Shown here one piece after another: positions 43,206 through 54,685 of a stretch of DNA of 64,000 nt. The notes below the pieces were generated by a model that saw nothing but the letters and a program-made list of their open reading frames with translations, was not told where the DNA came from and did no database searches. The stretch covers positions 1,229,394-1,293,393 of the forward strand of contig NW_003314318.1 of the NCBI RefSeq assembly GCF_000143415.4, in the 5' to 3' direction. How positions within the stretch are numbered: position 1 is the stretch's first letter; every line of letters begins with the position of its first letter. The DNA comes from Selaginella moellendorffii. Its lineage: Eukaryota > Streptophyta > Lycopodiopsida > Selaginellales > Selaginellaceae. A program made the translations under genes and the position numbers.

Positions 43206-44914
43206 TGAACATATGGCCAAGGGTAGCAGAAAGATGATTAGGTATCTTGTTCCTTGCCCAGCCTCAGTTTGTTATAGTAATTGTATTTGCCATCTTAGCT
43301 TCCACTTTTACACACCTGATACGATCTATTTTTCTATAGCCAGCTATGTATTTTTTCTCTAAAGAAAAGCCTGTTCAACTCCCATGCATCTTTAAGTTTT
43401 TCCCTAATTTTTAGTACCTTTTGTTTGGTCTTAGATTTTTCTATCTCATCGAAGCCCATAACCTTCACTAAGCAACATATTTTTTATTTCCTTGTTAATT
43501 CAAGCTATAGCAAATGCATCTCGACTGTATAGTCATCACTTTTGATGAGTGATGACCCCCTTCTCCCCCATTGCTAGGATTTAAAAGAGTTCATGGAAGA
43601 GATTGGGCTTGATTTGAGTGATGATGGATTTCAATATATTCTCCCCATGTTGAGAGGCTCCCCTCATTTGGCAACTCCCTTTGGGAGGATTGCTTGCTAA
43701 GCAGTCCTCCCCTTTGTTCTTTACTTTTTAGTCTCATTTTCTTGGGGTTTTAGGGAATTCTTGAGAGATCTACATTGTAGTGATGGCATTGCTGTTAGAG
43801 AGATTTTAGAAGCAAAGATGAGTGTGTTCAACTGCAAAATTCTAAATGTTATACTTGAATTTTAAATATTTCTTAGGTTTTCTTCTTTTTTAGGCAAAGA
43901 ATAGTTATTTTCTCCTCATTATGTCTTAGTTGCCAATTAATTCTGTACTTGAAATGTAAAATGCAACCAAGTTTTCTTCATGGTGTGTGCTAAGGGCGAA
44001 TTTCAAAGGGTAAATGGAATTTTTATATTGTTTAATACCTGAAATATTTTTATCGTTAATAATATATACTTAACTTTGAGACTGGCAATTTTTGGTAGCC
44101 AAAACCTGCTAGAGGCAAGTTTGATCAGCTGTTCATGAATATATATTATACAATATAAACAAACAATGATTGCTATAGTACAAAAGTTATTACACCAACT
44201 TCATTCTATTATTATAACACTTTGCTAGAAAACAAAGTGAAACCTAGAATTTTTAACAATTCAAAGGCCTAAATTAAAAAAGAGATGAATAAATTTACAC
44301 TTGTTTCTTCAACACTATTGCTATAGCCTTGAAATTGATATTTACAACTTTTCTCTAATTTGTCACTTGATGTCACTTGAGCTGGTGAAGAAGCTTGTGC
44401 AATTACATGAGCTATTGGAGAATTGCAAGTTTAAGCCTGAGCTAGAAGCAATGAACCTAGAGTTGAAAATATTGCTAGTGCCTTAGCTTCTATTCTTCTG
44501 CTACTTGTTTCACCTTTCAAAGTCTATTATTGATCTCTTAAAAAACTATTGTCTCTAATATGCTTACATCTCAGGAGAAGGCGGGAGAGCTCCTCTTTGC
44601 AAACTACTGCTTGTGTCTCTTGAGTCCAAAGGGATTGCTTTTGGAGCATCCTAGATTTGAGGGACAATAGTTTTTTGGGATATAGTGTGAATGCAAATCC
44701 AATATCTAGTATCCCTTAACAATGTTTCCAACTCATCATCATTGCCACCACAAAGCATAGTTTAGTTTTTAGTTTTTCATGCAAAATAAGTGATAATATT
44801 ATTAACCTTCTTCTCAATTGTTTAGCACCATCTTGCTCACTTTCACACTTAGAGAATGTATCATTTGCATTAAACATCACATAATCCCTTCCAATTCGAC
44901 TAAATCATACTCTA
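43206..44914. other. AT-rich DNA, nothing recognised
   Basis: No gene, RNA or clear element is visible. Short open stretches (for example 44301-44486) have no recognisable motif. Confidence 0.4.
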
Positions 44915-45014
44915 NNNNNNNNNNNNNNNNNNNNNNNNNNNNNNNNNNNNNNNNNNNNNNNNNNNNNNNNNNNNNNNNNNNNNNNNNNNNNNNNNNNNNN
45001 NNNNNNNNNNNNNN
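44915..45014. other. Assembly gap of 100 N
   Basis: A run of exactly 100 N bases, a length conventionally used for gaps of unknown size. Confidence 0.99.
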
Positions 45015-45559
45015 AAAAAGAAAGAAAAGGCATCCACAGGTTATTTTTTGGAATAACTGAAGCTGGCTACATTATCATGGACTATTGCCATCTCCTACTG
45101 TATATATGAGTGTTCTGGTAGATATGGATAAGCTTCTTGGTTCTTGTCAAATCCAACTTAGCATATTTTGTTAGTACCACAGGTAAGAATAAAAAATCCA
45201 ATCAATCAACTCATTTGTTTTGTTTGAGAGTCAAAATGTTTCCATATGTGCTGAAGTTGCACTCTACAAAAAAATTAAAAGGAGCAAAGCTAAAGATTTT
45301 ACATACAAACCTCCAAAGCAAATGTACTTTTGAATTAGTTCAAGGCAGCTTGCCCATGCCATCCAGGGATTGGCAATGTAAGGCCTTTGAACAAATGCCC
45401 AATTAGTTCAATAATTGCATCTTAAAAAAGGCCTTGCCTCTACTCATACATAGGGTATTTCTAACTGAAATCTTCTCTATCTAGATAAAATTGCTAGACT
45501 GCCATCCATAAGTGTTGGTCAATTACTATTGTTTTATAGCATGGATTTAGACACCAATC

Positions 45560-46340
45560 TGCACCAAAAAGTCACATTTATGGAGGTAATGCTCTTCTTG
45601 ATTTTGCTAGTATAGCCAACACAAGTCTCTTTTCTACTTCGGACAAAGAAGGGTGTCTCTTTGTTCTGTCCCTTATATATTTCCAAACTTGCCAAATAAA
45701 TCTTATATTTGGTGTATATCTATTGAAGAATTTGATTGTTTGTACCATTGGCTCCATCAATATCAGAATCTTATCCACCTCCTACCAAAACCTGATTGCA
45801 ACTTGCTCATTCATGTGAAAAAAATCCCAAATTTGTTGAGCTTAACTTCGTGTCTCACTATCCTTTAGTTGCTTCTTCAGCCACTTTTTTTAAGTCTCCA
45901 CTAAAGAAAATAACTCTTAAAGGTTCTTGAATATCTTGTAGCCGTTCTAGCATGTAGTATTATAAGCTAAATATGAGAAAACAAAGTTAGTGTTAGTGAA
46001 CCTTGACTACATGAGAAAATTACATACCTTGCAAATACAAGTTTGATAAACTCCTTCACTCCCTTCTGTTTGAACAAGTAGAGAAGATACATAGAATTTT
46101 TAATTATCTAAACAATGGACTTCCCTTTTTCAGTGCAATCCTTTATAAAGTTTAAAGTGGCCCATGATTTGAAAAAAAAGGTTAATGCATGGCATTGGCA
46201 AGATACACTCTAAATTCCCCATTGCACCTCAAGTATCTATCTAGTTAGCCATATATTGGAAACATTATCTATCATGATAACAATAACACCCCATTTCTAC
46301 TTATCTCTTTCAAGTTGACAAATTCCCACTTCTGATGTAT
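45560..46340 (-). pseudogene. hAT-like (DUF659-type) transposase relic
   Basis: Minus-strand reading in shifting frames gives WGVIVIMIDNVSNIWLTR (near 46310-46255), the family pattern 'VxxxxTDNASN'; then QCHALTFF (46200), KKGSPLF (46130), YLLYLFKQKGVKEFIKLVFA (46105-46035) and finally ILMEPMVQTIKFFNRYTPNIRFIWQVW (45770-45690). These are landmarks of plant hAT transposases with a DUF659 domain, in order. Stops and frameshifts are frequent. A likely 5' splice junction follows LVFA. Confidence 0.6.
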
Positions 46341-47640
46341 TTGAAGGACTAAGTGGGCTTCTCTTGCATGTCCCAGTCCTTATGCAATTTTGTATTTGCT
46401 CTAGTGCCTCATTAAGCTTATTGGCAATTTTTTCAGCTAGAAAGAAGCCATAGTATTATATATGGTAGTTAGAATGAAATTTGGATATACCCTTGAGCAT
46501 ATATTCCTACCTCTAAAAATTGAAATTATATGTAATGGGCATTCATAAGTACATATTTTGTCTTGTAAGGCATCCACAAATAAAAGTATCCACTATGAAA
46601 CTACAATATGAGTGAATGATTAATTGCCTCACATGAAACAATTAATCCATACAATGAAAAGATTAATTTATTCAATACGAAAATGGAAGTGCTAATTCCC
46701 CTTGGCTCAACAAAGGCTATTAGTTAATGATCAATGAAAACATTAATATCTCTAAAAGGGGGGTGAGTGTAGTACATATGATTATGATACTACTTTGGAA
46801 CCTTGTAAGGATAAAATAACCACTAAAGGCTCTCTTATCAATCAATTATAATTGACTTAAGGGGAAAGAGATGTAATGTGTTATAGATAAAAAATTATAT
46901 AAACCATTGTATATACCTAATAAATTTGTGTTTCTAAAGGAATCATAAAAGATTTCATCTTTATATAATGTATCAACAATTATTATATTCCCCATATACA
47001 TATCCTTTACAATTTTCCAGTCGTTAGACATTAGAGATAGTAGATGATGAGTGATTTATTTGTATATTCTCAATTTTCTTCTTGATTTTGTCCATATGAA
47101 ACATATGAAATCAACCTTGCATTTAGAAACATCATCCTGAGTCTCAAGACTCAAACCTTAAGACTTAGGAACAAGAGGAAATGACAATTACCACCACATA
47201 AAATTAATTCAAGGGGCGAGTTAACATTTAAACTCTATCCCTATCTTTTTTATACTTTAGCCCTCCTTTATTAATGCACATTTACATGCTCAAGATGTAG
47301 AGTACTCAAGTCATTCCTATCCTTGTTTATGACCTCGACAAAAGCTTTCTTGAGGATTAAAGGACTTGAGTCACTCTTCTCTCTCATTTTTTGTATAATT
47401 GTGTGTGTCTAATTGAAGTAGAGTGCAACATCAAATCAAGCAAACACAGTAACAAGCATCCACTCCTCTCTTCCTTCTCTCTTTATGAATTTGCTGGGTT
47501 TGTAACTCTGCTCACATTAGTCTATATCTTCTCAATACCACTGCTTGCTCTACCACCAGCATCACTCATTAGCACATACCACACAGACAGAAAAAGAATG
47601 ATGAAGAAGATCATAGAAAGTTTCTCATTTTCTTTTTATG
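46341..47640. other. AT-rich DNA without recognised genes
   Basis: No intact frame is present. The part near 47391-47640 has a moderately long open stretch on the plus strand with hydrophobic content, just upstream of the histidine kinase fragment. Its sequence does not match what I know of the CHASE domain, so I do not join it. Confidence 0.35.
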
Positions 47641-47659
47641 GGAAGGGCAATGGCTGTGC

Positions 47660-48911
47660 TGCAGCTATGTTGGTGGAGCATTTGACTTCAAGTCACTTGT
47701 GGAGAACCTTTTGCAGCAGCTGTCCGAAAGCCAGACCATCATTGTCAATGTCAATGATGTCACGAACAAGTCCAATCCGCTTGTCATGTACGGCCTGAAC
47801 ATTCTGGATGGGAACGAGATTGAAGTCTGTCAGGTTGAGTTTGGGGATCCATTCTGGAAGGATGAGATGAGATGCGATGCAGGTGAAAAAAATCTCCATT
47901 CTCATGTCAAAGTTTCGAAGAAAGTCTCAAGAGTTTGTCTATAATTCTCTCAAGAGCTTACTCTTAGATTTGTTCTCTCTCAGATTTAACAAGGAAGAGT
48001 CTGTTGTGTGGACCACCACCTTTGGAATTGTTGTCATTGTTTTGCTGGTGGCTCAAATCTTCTACGCGGCTGGCAACTGCATCACCAAAGTCGAGGAGGG
48101 TTATTGCAAGATGGAAGATCTTAAAGTTCGAGCTGAGTCGGCTGATGTTGCGAAGTCTCAGGTACGATTAGATCACCTCTACTGTGGACTCATGAGATTT
48201 TTCTAACTATGTAGTTCCTGGCTACTGTATCACACGAGATCCGGACTCCCATGAATGGCGCGCTTGGTGTGTAAGACATGGTTGAAAGATTCCTTCTTGC
48301 AATTTTAACTGTTTTTTTCTTCTACACAGGCATGTTGCAAATGCTCATGGAATAAAGCTCGATTCGACACAGAAGGATTACACTCACACGGCCCTCGAAA
48401 GTGGGAAGCAACTTATAAAACATATCAACGAAGTCTTGGACCAGGCCAAGATCGAGTCCGGCAGGATGGAGCTTGAGACTGTCCCTTTCAAGCTGCACAC
48501 GATTCTTGACAATATTCTCACGCTCTTTTCTGCGAAGAACAAGGACAAAGAAATCGAAGTAAGCTTTTGTTTACCACTATTTAGCTTGCTACAAAGCAAA
48601 ATGATCTCCAATCTTGTATAAGATCTCTAATCCCGTTTCTTACGTGCTTGCAGCTGGCGGCATACGTTTCTGAGAGAGTCCCTGACGTCCTTGGGCATCC
48701 CGTTCGGCTCCACCTGATCGTGACCAGCTTGGTTGGAAACTCAATCAAGGTACGTAGATCTTCCAAGCTGTTTCCTTGAACACCATCATGATCCGGATCG
48801 ATATAGCATTTTCCAATGGTCGGTTTCTTTTCTCTCGCAGTTCACTGATAGCGGGCATATCTTTGTCTCCATGCACCTGGAAGAGAACGTGAACGATGTC
48901 AGCACAATGTG
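47660..48911 (+). pseudogene. Cytokinin receptor-type (CHASE) histidine kinase fragment, frameshifted
   Basis: Exon-like blocks with short introns give, in order: AFDFKSLVENLLQQLSESQTIIVNV and VMYGLNILDGNEI (end of the CHASE domain), a membrane span VWTTTFGIVVIVLLVAQIF, the linker FYAAGNCITKVEEGYCKMEDLKVRAESADVAKSQ, the H-box FLATVSHEIRTPMNGALG with phosphoacceptor His codon at 48233, then LTLFSAKNKDKEIELAAYVSERV and NSIKFTDSGHIFVSMHLEEN. This is the AHK2/3/4 layout. Defects: a phase break at the first junction (near 47870), a one-base loss before KLDSTQKDY (near 48355) and GHPVRLHLI where family members have GDPGRLRQI. The ATPase end and receiver domains are absent; a stop follows at 48909. 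Confidence 0.85.
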
Positions 48912-49689
48912 AGGCTTGCTTGAAATAAGTCACGGAGATGCAAGATCACTCGCACAAACTTAACACCGTAGATGCTCGTGTTTCACTACAAGGACTTGGC
49001 CGTTTGCTCCATGCCAGGGGCGGCGACACGTTCAAGCGGATGTTTCAAGTGGCAGTGGCGACACGCTCAAGCGGATGTTTCAAGTGGCAGCGGCGCCGCC
49101 GGAGCTCCACAATCATCTCGACAACGATGACGAAGATCAAGGTACATTTTGATTCATGGTGGAGATCCCGACCTCTACGGGTGCCAGCGACGTGGATGAT
49201 CATCATCGTTCCACTGATGGCAATGGCGATTGCGGGATGTGGGTGGGGAGTTCCAGCAGCAATCGGTGGAGCAAGAAGGAGATACGCAACTTTACCATCA
49301 GCTGGGCGGTGATGGTGCGTGGCAGGCCACAGGTTTTCAAGAAAGTGGTCGGCAATACTTGCAACCACCCATATTTAGTTACACCACGCGCGGTTCCTTA
49401 TATTTATCTGGTGGCGGATTCTGGACTATCCAAACCGCCGGTGAAGCCTGTTGTCGACACGAGTATTCTTCATAGCTTGCAACTACTCGGAGAGGCTGCC
49501 CATTCGTGCTGCTGCTGCTTGAGCGAGACGAATCACGTAGCGGAGGTGGATCTCTACTTTCAGCTGATGGCCAGGGACTGTTTCTTTGCGAGCTGCGGTG
49601 TAGCATCCTTAGCACGGATTGTTGGAGGTATTTCACTCAGGTGCAGGGGTTGCAGTACCTCCAACATTCACTCCTCCACGACTAGTTAG
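48912..49689 (+). other. GC-richer coding-like stretch of unknown origin, with a short tandem duplication
   Basis: Composition is like the gene islands and not like the flanking AT-rich DNA. A 36-bp unit with GCGACACG.TCAAGCGGATGTTTC is tandemly repeated at 49022-49057 and 49058-49093. Two overlapping plus-strand open frames (49156-49689 and 49230-49680) exist. The one reading GGDGAWQATGFQESGRQYLQPPIFSYTTRGSLYLSGGGFWTIQTAG looks more protein-like. I do not recognise it. It may be the end of another gene captured next to the kinase fragment. Confidence 0.35.
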
Positions 49690-51016
49690 ATGAAGAATCG
49701 ATCAATGGCCCTGTTTGTCAGGGTGTGTGTTGGTGGATTACATAACCAAGTTATTTGTATAATAATGGGAGACTAATGTCAAAAGTGATAATTTGTATTT
49801 TTGCAAATAATTGCTAACGTTATGTAGTTGCACAACCAAGCAAGGACCTTTATTTTTCTAGCATTAAGCAAGTGGAGGCTAGAAGGAGCAAGTCATTGAT
49901 GTATAGGCCAGAGAGAGTTGAAGAAAATGGGCATCCTTGTTTGATTTCTATTATGTTTCCCTGATTTGCAAAATTGGCAAAGATGATTTTATATAATGTT
50001 AAAATTACTTGAATTATGTTTGGAAGTGCTTCTATTGCCTTTAAGTAGCTATGTTAAAAGTTAAAGTTTACGAAGTAGCAGATCAAATGCTTCCCAATCA
50101 TCCTTTCATGTATAGTATGAAGTATGATGAGATAGTTAGCACAACTATATTGTGGTCAAAAGCAACACCCACACACAATAAACTTCATATGGGAAATTCT
50201 TATTGAGCTATACTGGCCCTTAGGACAAAAAAACCATATTGGTGGATATTGTCTACACTCTATGTTTCTAATTGCATTGGCATATATATAGAAATCAACC
50301 AACGTGGTTCTAGTTGGGAAATGGTCCTGAGCTTTATATCTTGGGAGAGTGACTTTGTCAATTGTGCTATGAAAATGTGGAGATAGTAAAGCATACTACA
50401 CATACATCCCTTCTATAATTTTCCTTCTAAAGATTCAGAATTCCTTTAAATCATGGCTTCAACACTTTGGAAAGCACTATTCAAAGAAAGAATTATTGCA
50501 TGTTTTATTTAAAAGTCAAACACTCTTCTATATATTGGTTGTTTTTCTATCTACATCATCCATGTCTGTTAGGTGGTTTTATTAGGAGGCATATTCTACG
50601 GAAAATTTTATAAAAAATGATGAATTTAGAATAATAAAACATTATATGTAACCTTTCATAACACACAATCATAAATAACAACATAGATTGGTGTAAGGTA
50701 ATGATAGTTAAAAATAAGACATTAATAAATTTAGATTTAAAGTAACAAAAATTAAGTATTAAACACTTGGGGATTCATTGCCCTTGCTCAACAAGACCTT
50801 CTCCATCGATGCGAAGCCACTTGGCAGAAGAGAGATGACATCCTATAGCATATTTTTTTATTATATTAAATATATTTTAAGAGCATATTAATTTTTTATA
50901 AAATAAATACAACTAAATATCAATATAATTATAAAATAAATAAATGTAAACTGTTGCTATATAAACTAAGTTCATATATTCTAATATTATAATTTTTTAA
51001 CATTACAAAGAAGAAT
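49690..51016. other. AT-rich spacer upstream of the lectin gene
   Basis: No gene is recognised. The GC-rich island ends near 49740. The final 150 bases (50860-51016) are extremely AT-rich and precede the lectin ATG; they include TATATAAACT at 50958-50967, about 50 bases upstream of the start, which is a plausible TATA box. Confidence 0.45.
50958..50965 (+). promoter_or_regulatory. Possible TATA box of the AT-rich lectin gene
   Basis: TATATAAA (50958-50965) lies about 52 bases before the ATG at 51017. In such AT-rich DNA the motif can occur by chance, so this is weak support. Confidence 0.35.
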
Positions 51017-51922
51017 ATGATTTATGATGTTATAAGTTTTTTTATTTGTATACTTATACTAATTCTTAGAAGTTTGCAAACTAATATTGAATGGGGCAAA
51101 AGTGATGAACTAACTGAAGGGGATATAAGGAAAATAGTCAGAGATGGATTTTCACATCTAACATATAGATTAAATTATAGTTATCCATATCCTTTAGAAT
51201 TTGATGATTTTCATTTAGTTACTACTTCAAAAGGTGTAGTTTGTGTTGCAATAAGACGATTTGGTGGATCTTTACCAATTTGTACAACTGGAAAAACATC
51301 AAGTAAAACAATTAGAGGATCAGAAATAATAAAGAGAATAGATACACTTGTTGAATCTTATTATGAAGTAATGGCTTTAAAACGTGCTGATGCAGCTAAA
51401 ATAACTGCTAAATTTTATGAAATTCAGTATGCTATAATTATTCATAATAAGCCTAAAGCACCTTTTTTAGAGATTAAATTAAACTATAATAAAAAACTAT
51501 CTACATTTCTAAGTGATTGTCATATTTCATTAAGTACACTTGATAATAGTTTTTTGTATCATAATCAAGTTCTTGAAAATGGTAATTATTTAATATCTCC
51601 AAATAGAAAAAACATTTTAATTATGAAAACTGATTGTAATTTAGTTCTATACTCAGGACTAAATATTATTTGGCAGACCTCAACATTTAGAAAATATGCC
51701 TATTGTAAACTAATACTTCAAAGAGATGGTAATCTTGTTATATATACAAAATATTTTGAAGTTGTTTGGTCAATTGGAAAATATTGTGATGAACCAAATT
51801 GTTTTATCTTAGTTTATATTACATTATTAGACAATTGTAAATTTGTGTCTTATCTTATGAATAATCCTACTGAAATCTGGTATGAAACAGAGATTATAAA
51901 TGATAAGTTGTGTCTTAACTAA
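51017..51922 (+). CDS. Secreted protein with C-terminal bulb-type (GNA-like) lectin domain
   Basis: An intact intronless frame of 301 residues in DNA where third codon positions are almost all A or T. A hydrophobic N-terminus (ISFFICILILILRSL, residues 6-20) looks like a signal peptide. Residues about 30-145 form a domain I do not recognise, with DIRKIVRDGFSHLTYRLNY, GVVCVAIRRFGG and a Lys/Ala-rich helix. Residues about 160-290 look like a B-lectin fold: VLENGNYLISPNRK, then two motif repeats. The second (QRDGNLVIY, 235-243) matches the mannose-binding QxDxNxVxY motif exactly; the first (KTDCNLVLY, 204-212) has K for Q; a third (near 271-279, LDNCKFVSY) is degenerate. No kinase domain follows. 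Secretion and sugar binding are inferred. Confidence 0.72.
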   Translation: MIYDVISFFICILILILRSLQTNIEWGKSDELTEGDIRKIVRDGFSHLTYRLNYSYPYPLEFDDFHLVTTSKGVVCVAIRRFGGSLPICTTGKTSSKTIRGSEIIKRIDTLVESYYEVMALKRADAAKITAKFYEIQYAIIIHNKPKAPFLEIKLNYNKKLSTFLSDCHISLSTLDNSFLYHNQVLENGNYLISPNRKNILIMKTDCNLVLYSGLNIIWQTSTFRKYAYCKLILQRDGNLVIYTKYFEVVWSIGKYCDEPNCFILVYITLLDNCKFVSYLMNNPTEIWYETEIINDKLCLN

Positions 51923-51976
51923 ATTACTATTTAATAAATTGTAACCACTATTAATTTATAATTTTTTTGATTTTTA

Positions 51977-51994
51977 GTGTGTGTGTGTGTGTGT
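51977..51994. repeat. (GT)9 microsatellite
   Basis: Nine uninterrupted GT units about 55 bases after the lectin stop codon. Confidence 0.9.
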
Positions 51995-52405
51995 ATTAGC
52001 TTGAAATGAAACTTATTAATTAAAATTTCTAAAGATACATTCAATGAAAAAACTTTAACATTTAGAAACATGCTTATATATTTAAAGCTAATTATATATA
52101 TAAATGTAAAATATTACTTATTGATTATTTACCTTTTAAAAAATAATAACTTCTTAGCTCTTGAGTTGATCACTATTGCTAAGGATTTTGGATGGATGAG
52201 ATCTCTTCCTCAAAACTCATAAGGAGTTTTTTCCACTAGGCATTTCATGAATGTTCCTTATCAAAATTAACATAAAGGTTTTTAAATTTTATTTTTAAAT
52301 ACTCAAAAAAAAAAGAATAAATATTTATGGTCATGAGTGACCCATATTTACATATTTAAATTACTAATATAAATTTTTAATTTAGAAAGAGGGTTGGAAT
52401 AAAAA

Positions 52406-52660
52406 TGTCACAAATATGATTGTGGGTATTGAAAGTTATTTGTTAGCTAGTCTTTTCAGTTATTCTTTTCTTACTACTATGACAGTAGAAGATTGGTATT
52501 ATTGATTTTCTTTTCAATTCCTCTTGTTCAAGTGTTAGTAAACTGGGTTTAGCATTTATACTTAATCAAATAAACATAATATAGAAACTCCTATGTGTTA
52601 ATTGCTGAATATACTTAACTTGTTTTTAATTCTCTTTTGCTTTGTCTTGCATTGGTTTTT
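52406..52660 (+). mobile_element. 5' part of an LTR copy (same family)
   Basis: TGTCACAAATATGATTG matches the start of the solo LTR (TGTCGCGAATGTGACTTC) and the similarity continues through GAAAGTTATTTGTTAGCTAG to the CTCTTTTGCTTTGTCTTGC words. It stops near 52660, so only about the first quarter remains. Confidence 0.7.
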
Positions 52661-52883
52661 CAAGAATGTGTAGGAGAGTGAGAGCACTTAGAGAGAGTTC
52701 ACATTTTGGTGCACCAAACAAGGAATAAGTGTCTTCTAAGTATGCATGACTTGTAGATATAGAGAGAAAAGAGATCTAGAGAAAAAAGAGGGAGATTTCC
52801 CTCTTTTCTTATGCTATAGAGGAGATTTCTTGATTATGTCCCGTTTGGAGTTATGTTGCTAGTAGTAGGAAAGGAATTTTATA

Positions 52884-53526
52884 GTGATTCTAGTTTCATT
52901 CTCTTCCTTAGATCCAGGGCTTTCTTAGAAGTCTAGGCAGACATAAATTGGAGCAAGGAGTGGGGAGATTTGGTCATTTTTTTGTGCTGCAGCTTCTTGC
53001 TCAACATCACCAATTTTAGGAGTCTAGATTTAAATAATCTGTTCAACATTTTTTAATGCTGTAAAGTGGATCTAGAGTGGAAATTCCTAAACTTTCCTAG
53101 GAGTGGTTTCTTAATGGAATCAAGGATCACTTATGCTGCCGAACAGTCAAGTTTCTAAAGGTGAGAGTTTAGGGTTTTTGCCTCTTCCAAACCATAGCTC
53201 TTCTCCACAGTTTTGGATTTTGGATCCAAGTCTTCTAGAGTGATTCTAGTTTCTTTCTCTTCCGGGCTTTCTTATGAGTCTAGGTGCACTTAAATTGAAG
53301 GAGTGGGGAGATCTGGTTATTTTTCTGTGTCACAACTTCTTCCTCAACATCACCAAATTTGGGAGCCTAGATCTCAAAATCTGCCCAACATTTTTGAATG
53401 CCGTAAAGTGGATCTGCAGTGGCACATCCTTAGCTTTCCTAGGATGGTTTTTTGCTTGAATCAGTGATCATTTAGGCTGTCAAATAGTCAAGTTTCTAAA
53501 GGTGAGATTTTAGGTTCTTGCCTCCT
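52884..53526 (+). repeat. Tandem duplication with 356-bp period (second unit split by solo LTR)
   Basis: The block starting GTGATTCTAGTTTC at 52884 repeats at 53240. Both units carry the same order of words (GGGCTTTCTTA.GAGTCTAGG, GGAGTGGGGAGAT, TTTCTAAAGGTGAGA) and end in '...TTGCCTC.TCCAAACC.TAGCTCTT...TTTTGGATTTTGGATCC'. In unit 2 this end is split by the solo LTR and resumes at 54681-54742. A third related end lies at 63066-63110. It is probably part of a larger retroelement. Confidence 0.8.
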
Positions 53527-54680
53527 TGTCGCGAATGTGACTTCGGGTATCGAAAGTTATCTTTTCGGCTAGTCCTTTCGGATATTCTTTCTTTACTGCC
53601 ATGATGGCAGGAGGTCGGTATTGCTGGGCTCGTTATTAGTCTCTGCCTAAGCTAGTTGAGAAACTGGTCATCATATGTGCACTTAAACCGGAAGGGCACT
53701 AAGGAAGGAAATCCTACGTTGTCATTTAGTCAAGCATACTTGGCACGGTGACGAGAAACTCATGTTGTTGACTTGCACTTGCTAGTGTTGGGAACCCCTG
53801 CGATATTAAGCTTGGTCCCTCAATATCGCTAGATGATAGTTTATCGTGTCTGCCAAACACCCTTGCTATCATGCCCTTTGTGTTAGTCTCATTTCAGTCC
53901 CAAATGTTATTTATGGAAAGTGTCTAGATTTGCTTATTTGGCATATCTACGGAATGTAGAGATCGGCCTGAACACAATGTTGTTCGTCCCGTGTCCAAAT
54001 TTGCAATCTAGCGCCATTCCATATTTAGTAAGTTTCAAGCTTGTCCCAAAGACTAACTCCTGATACTAAGGGAGGCTTGGGGTGAAAGCCCAAAGCGTGT
54101 GTTCCTCAAAGGGGGGGGGGGGGGGGGGCGGCTGTGGGGGGTTCCAAATGTATAATAGGGATAGTGGGTAGGTTGGGCATGGCCGATCAACTTGAGGCTG
54201 AGTGTAGCTCCTGCTTGCGTGCTTGTCCTTGTTTTGCATCCGGCTTGGGTCTAAGCCCAAGTTCCATTCCATGCTAGCTGGTGGAGTACTCATGTCCTTG
54301 TGTTAGGCCATCGGTATAGCGGTAGACTTTGTTTGGCTCCATTTTGCGTGCTGGTCCTAGCATTGGGATGCTGATTGCTCCAGGACTGTTCCAAGTCGTT
54401 CCGGACTCCTGTCCCTTCGCTCCTTGGGCTATATGCTTGGGAGTTGCTCTGTGGTTTGGTTCCGTCACTCCTTGGCTTCATGCTTGGGGGTTTTGGCACC
54501 GTTCCTTTATTCAGTGGCCCAAGGCCATGAACCTTAGGTTCTGCACCACTATCCTTTGGACACGTGGTATATGACACGTGGCATGTGTCACATGGCATAA
54601 AGAGGGTTTAGATTCCGCTTTGTGGTGTTATCCTATAGTAAATCACCATAGGATAAAAGGTCAAAACCACATGCGCTACA
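53527..54680 (+). mobile_element. Solo LTR with 5-bp target-site duplication CTCCT
   Basis: The element begins TGTCGCGAATG and ends ATGCGCTACA (TG...CA termini), 1154 bp. It is flanked directly by CTCCT at 53522-53526 and CTCCT at 54681-54685. The neighbouring tandem unit at about 53170-53200 is an empty version of the insertion site (TTGCCTCTTCCAAACC). There is no coding sequence, primer site or polypurine tract inside, so it is a recombined solo LTR. It contains a poly-G tract (about 54111-54128) and tandem CACGTG words (54561, 54575). Confidence 0.92.
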
Positions 54681-54685
54681 CTCCT

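Noticed and set aside
47391-47660. Upstream open stretch as the N-terminus of the histidine kinase
   Set aside because: Its residues do not match the CHASE domain or the usual N-terminal membrane spans, and composition differs from the kinase exons.
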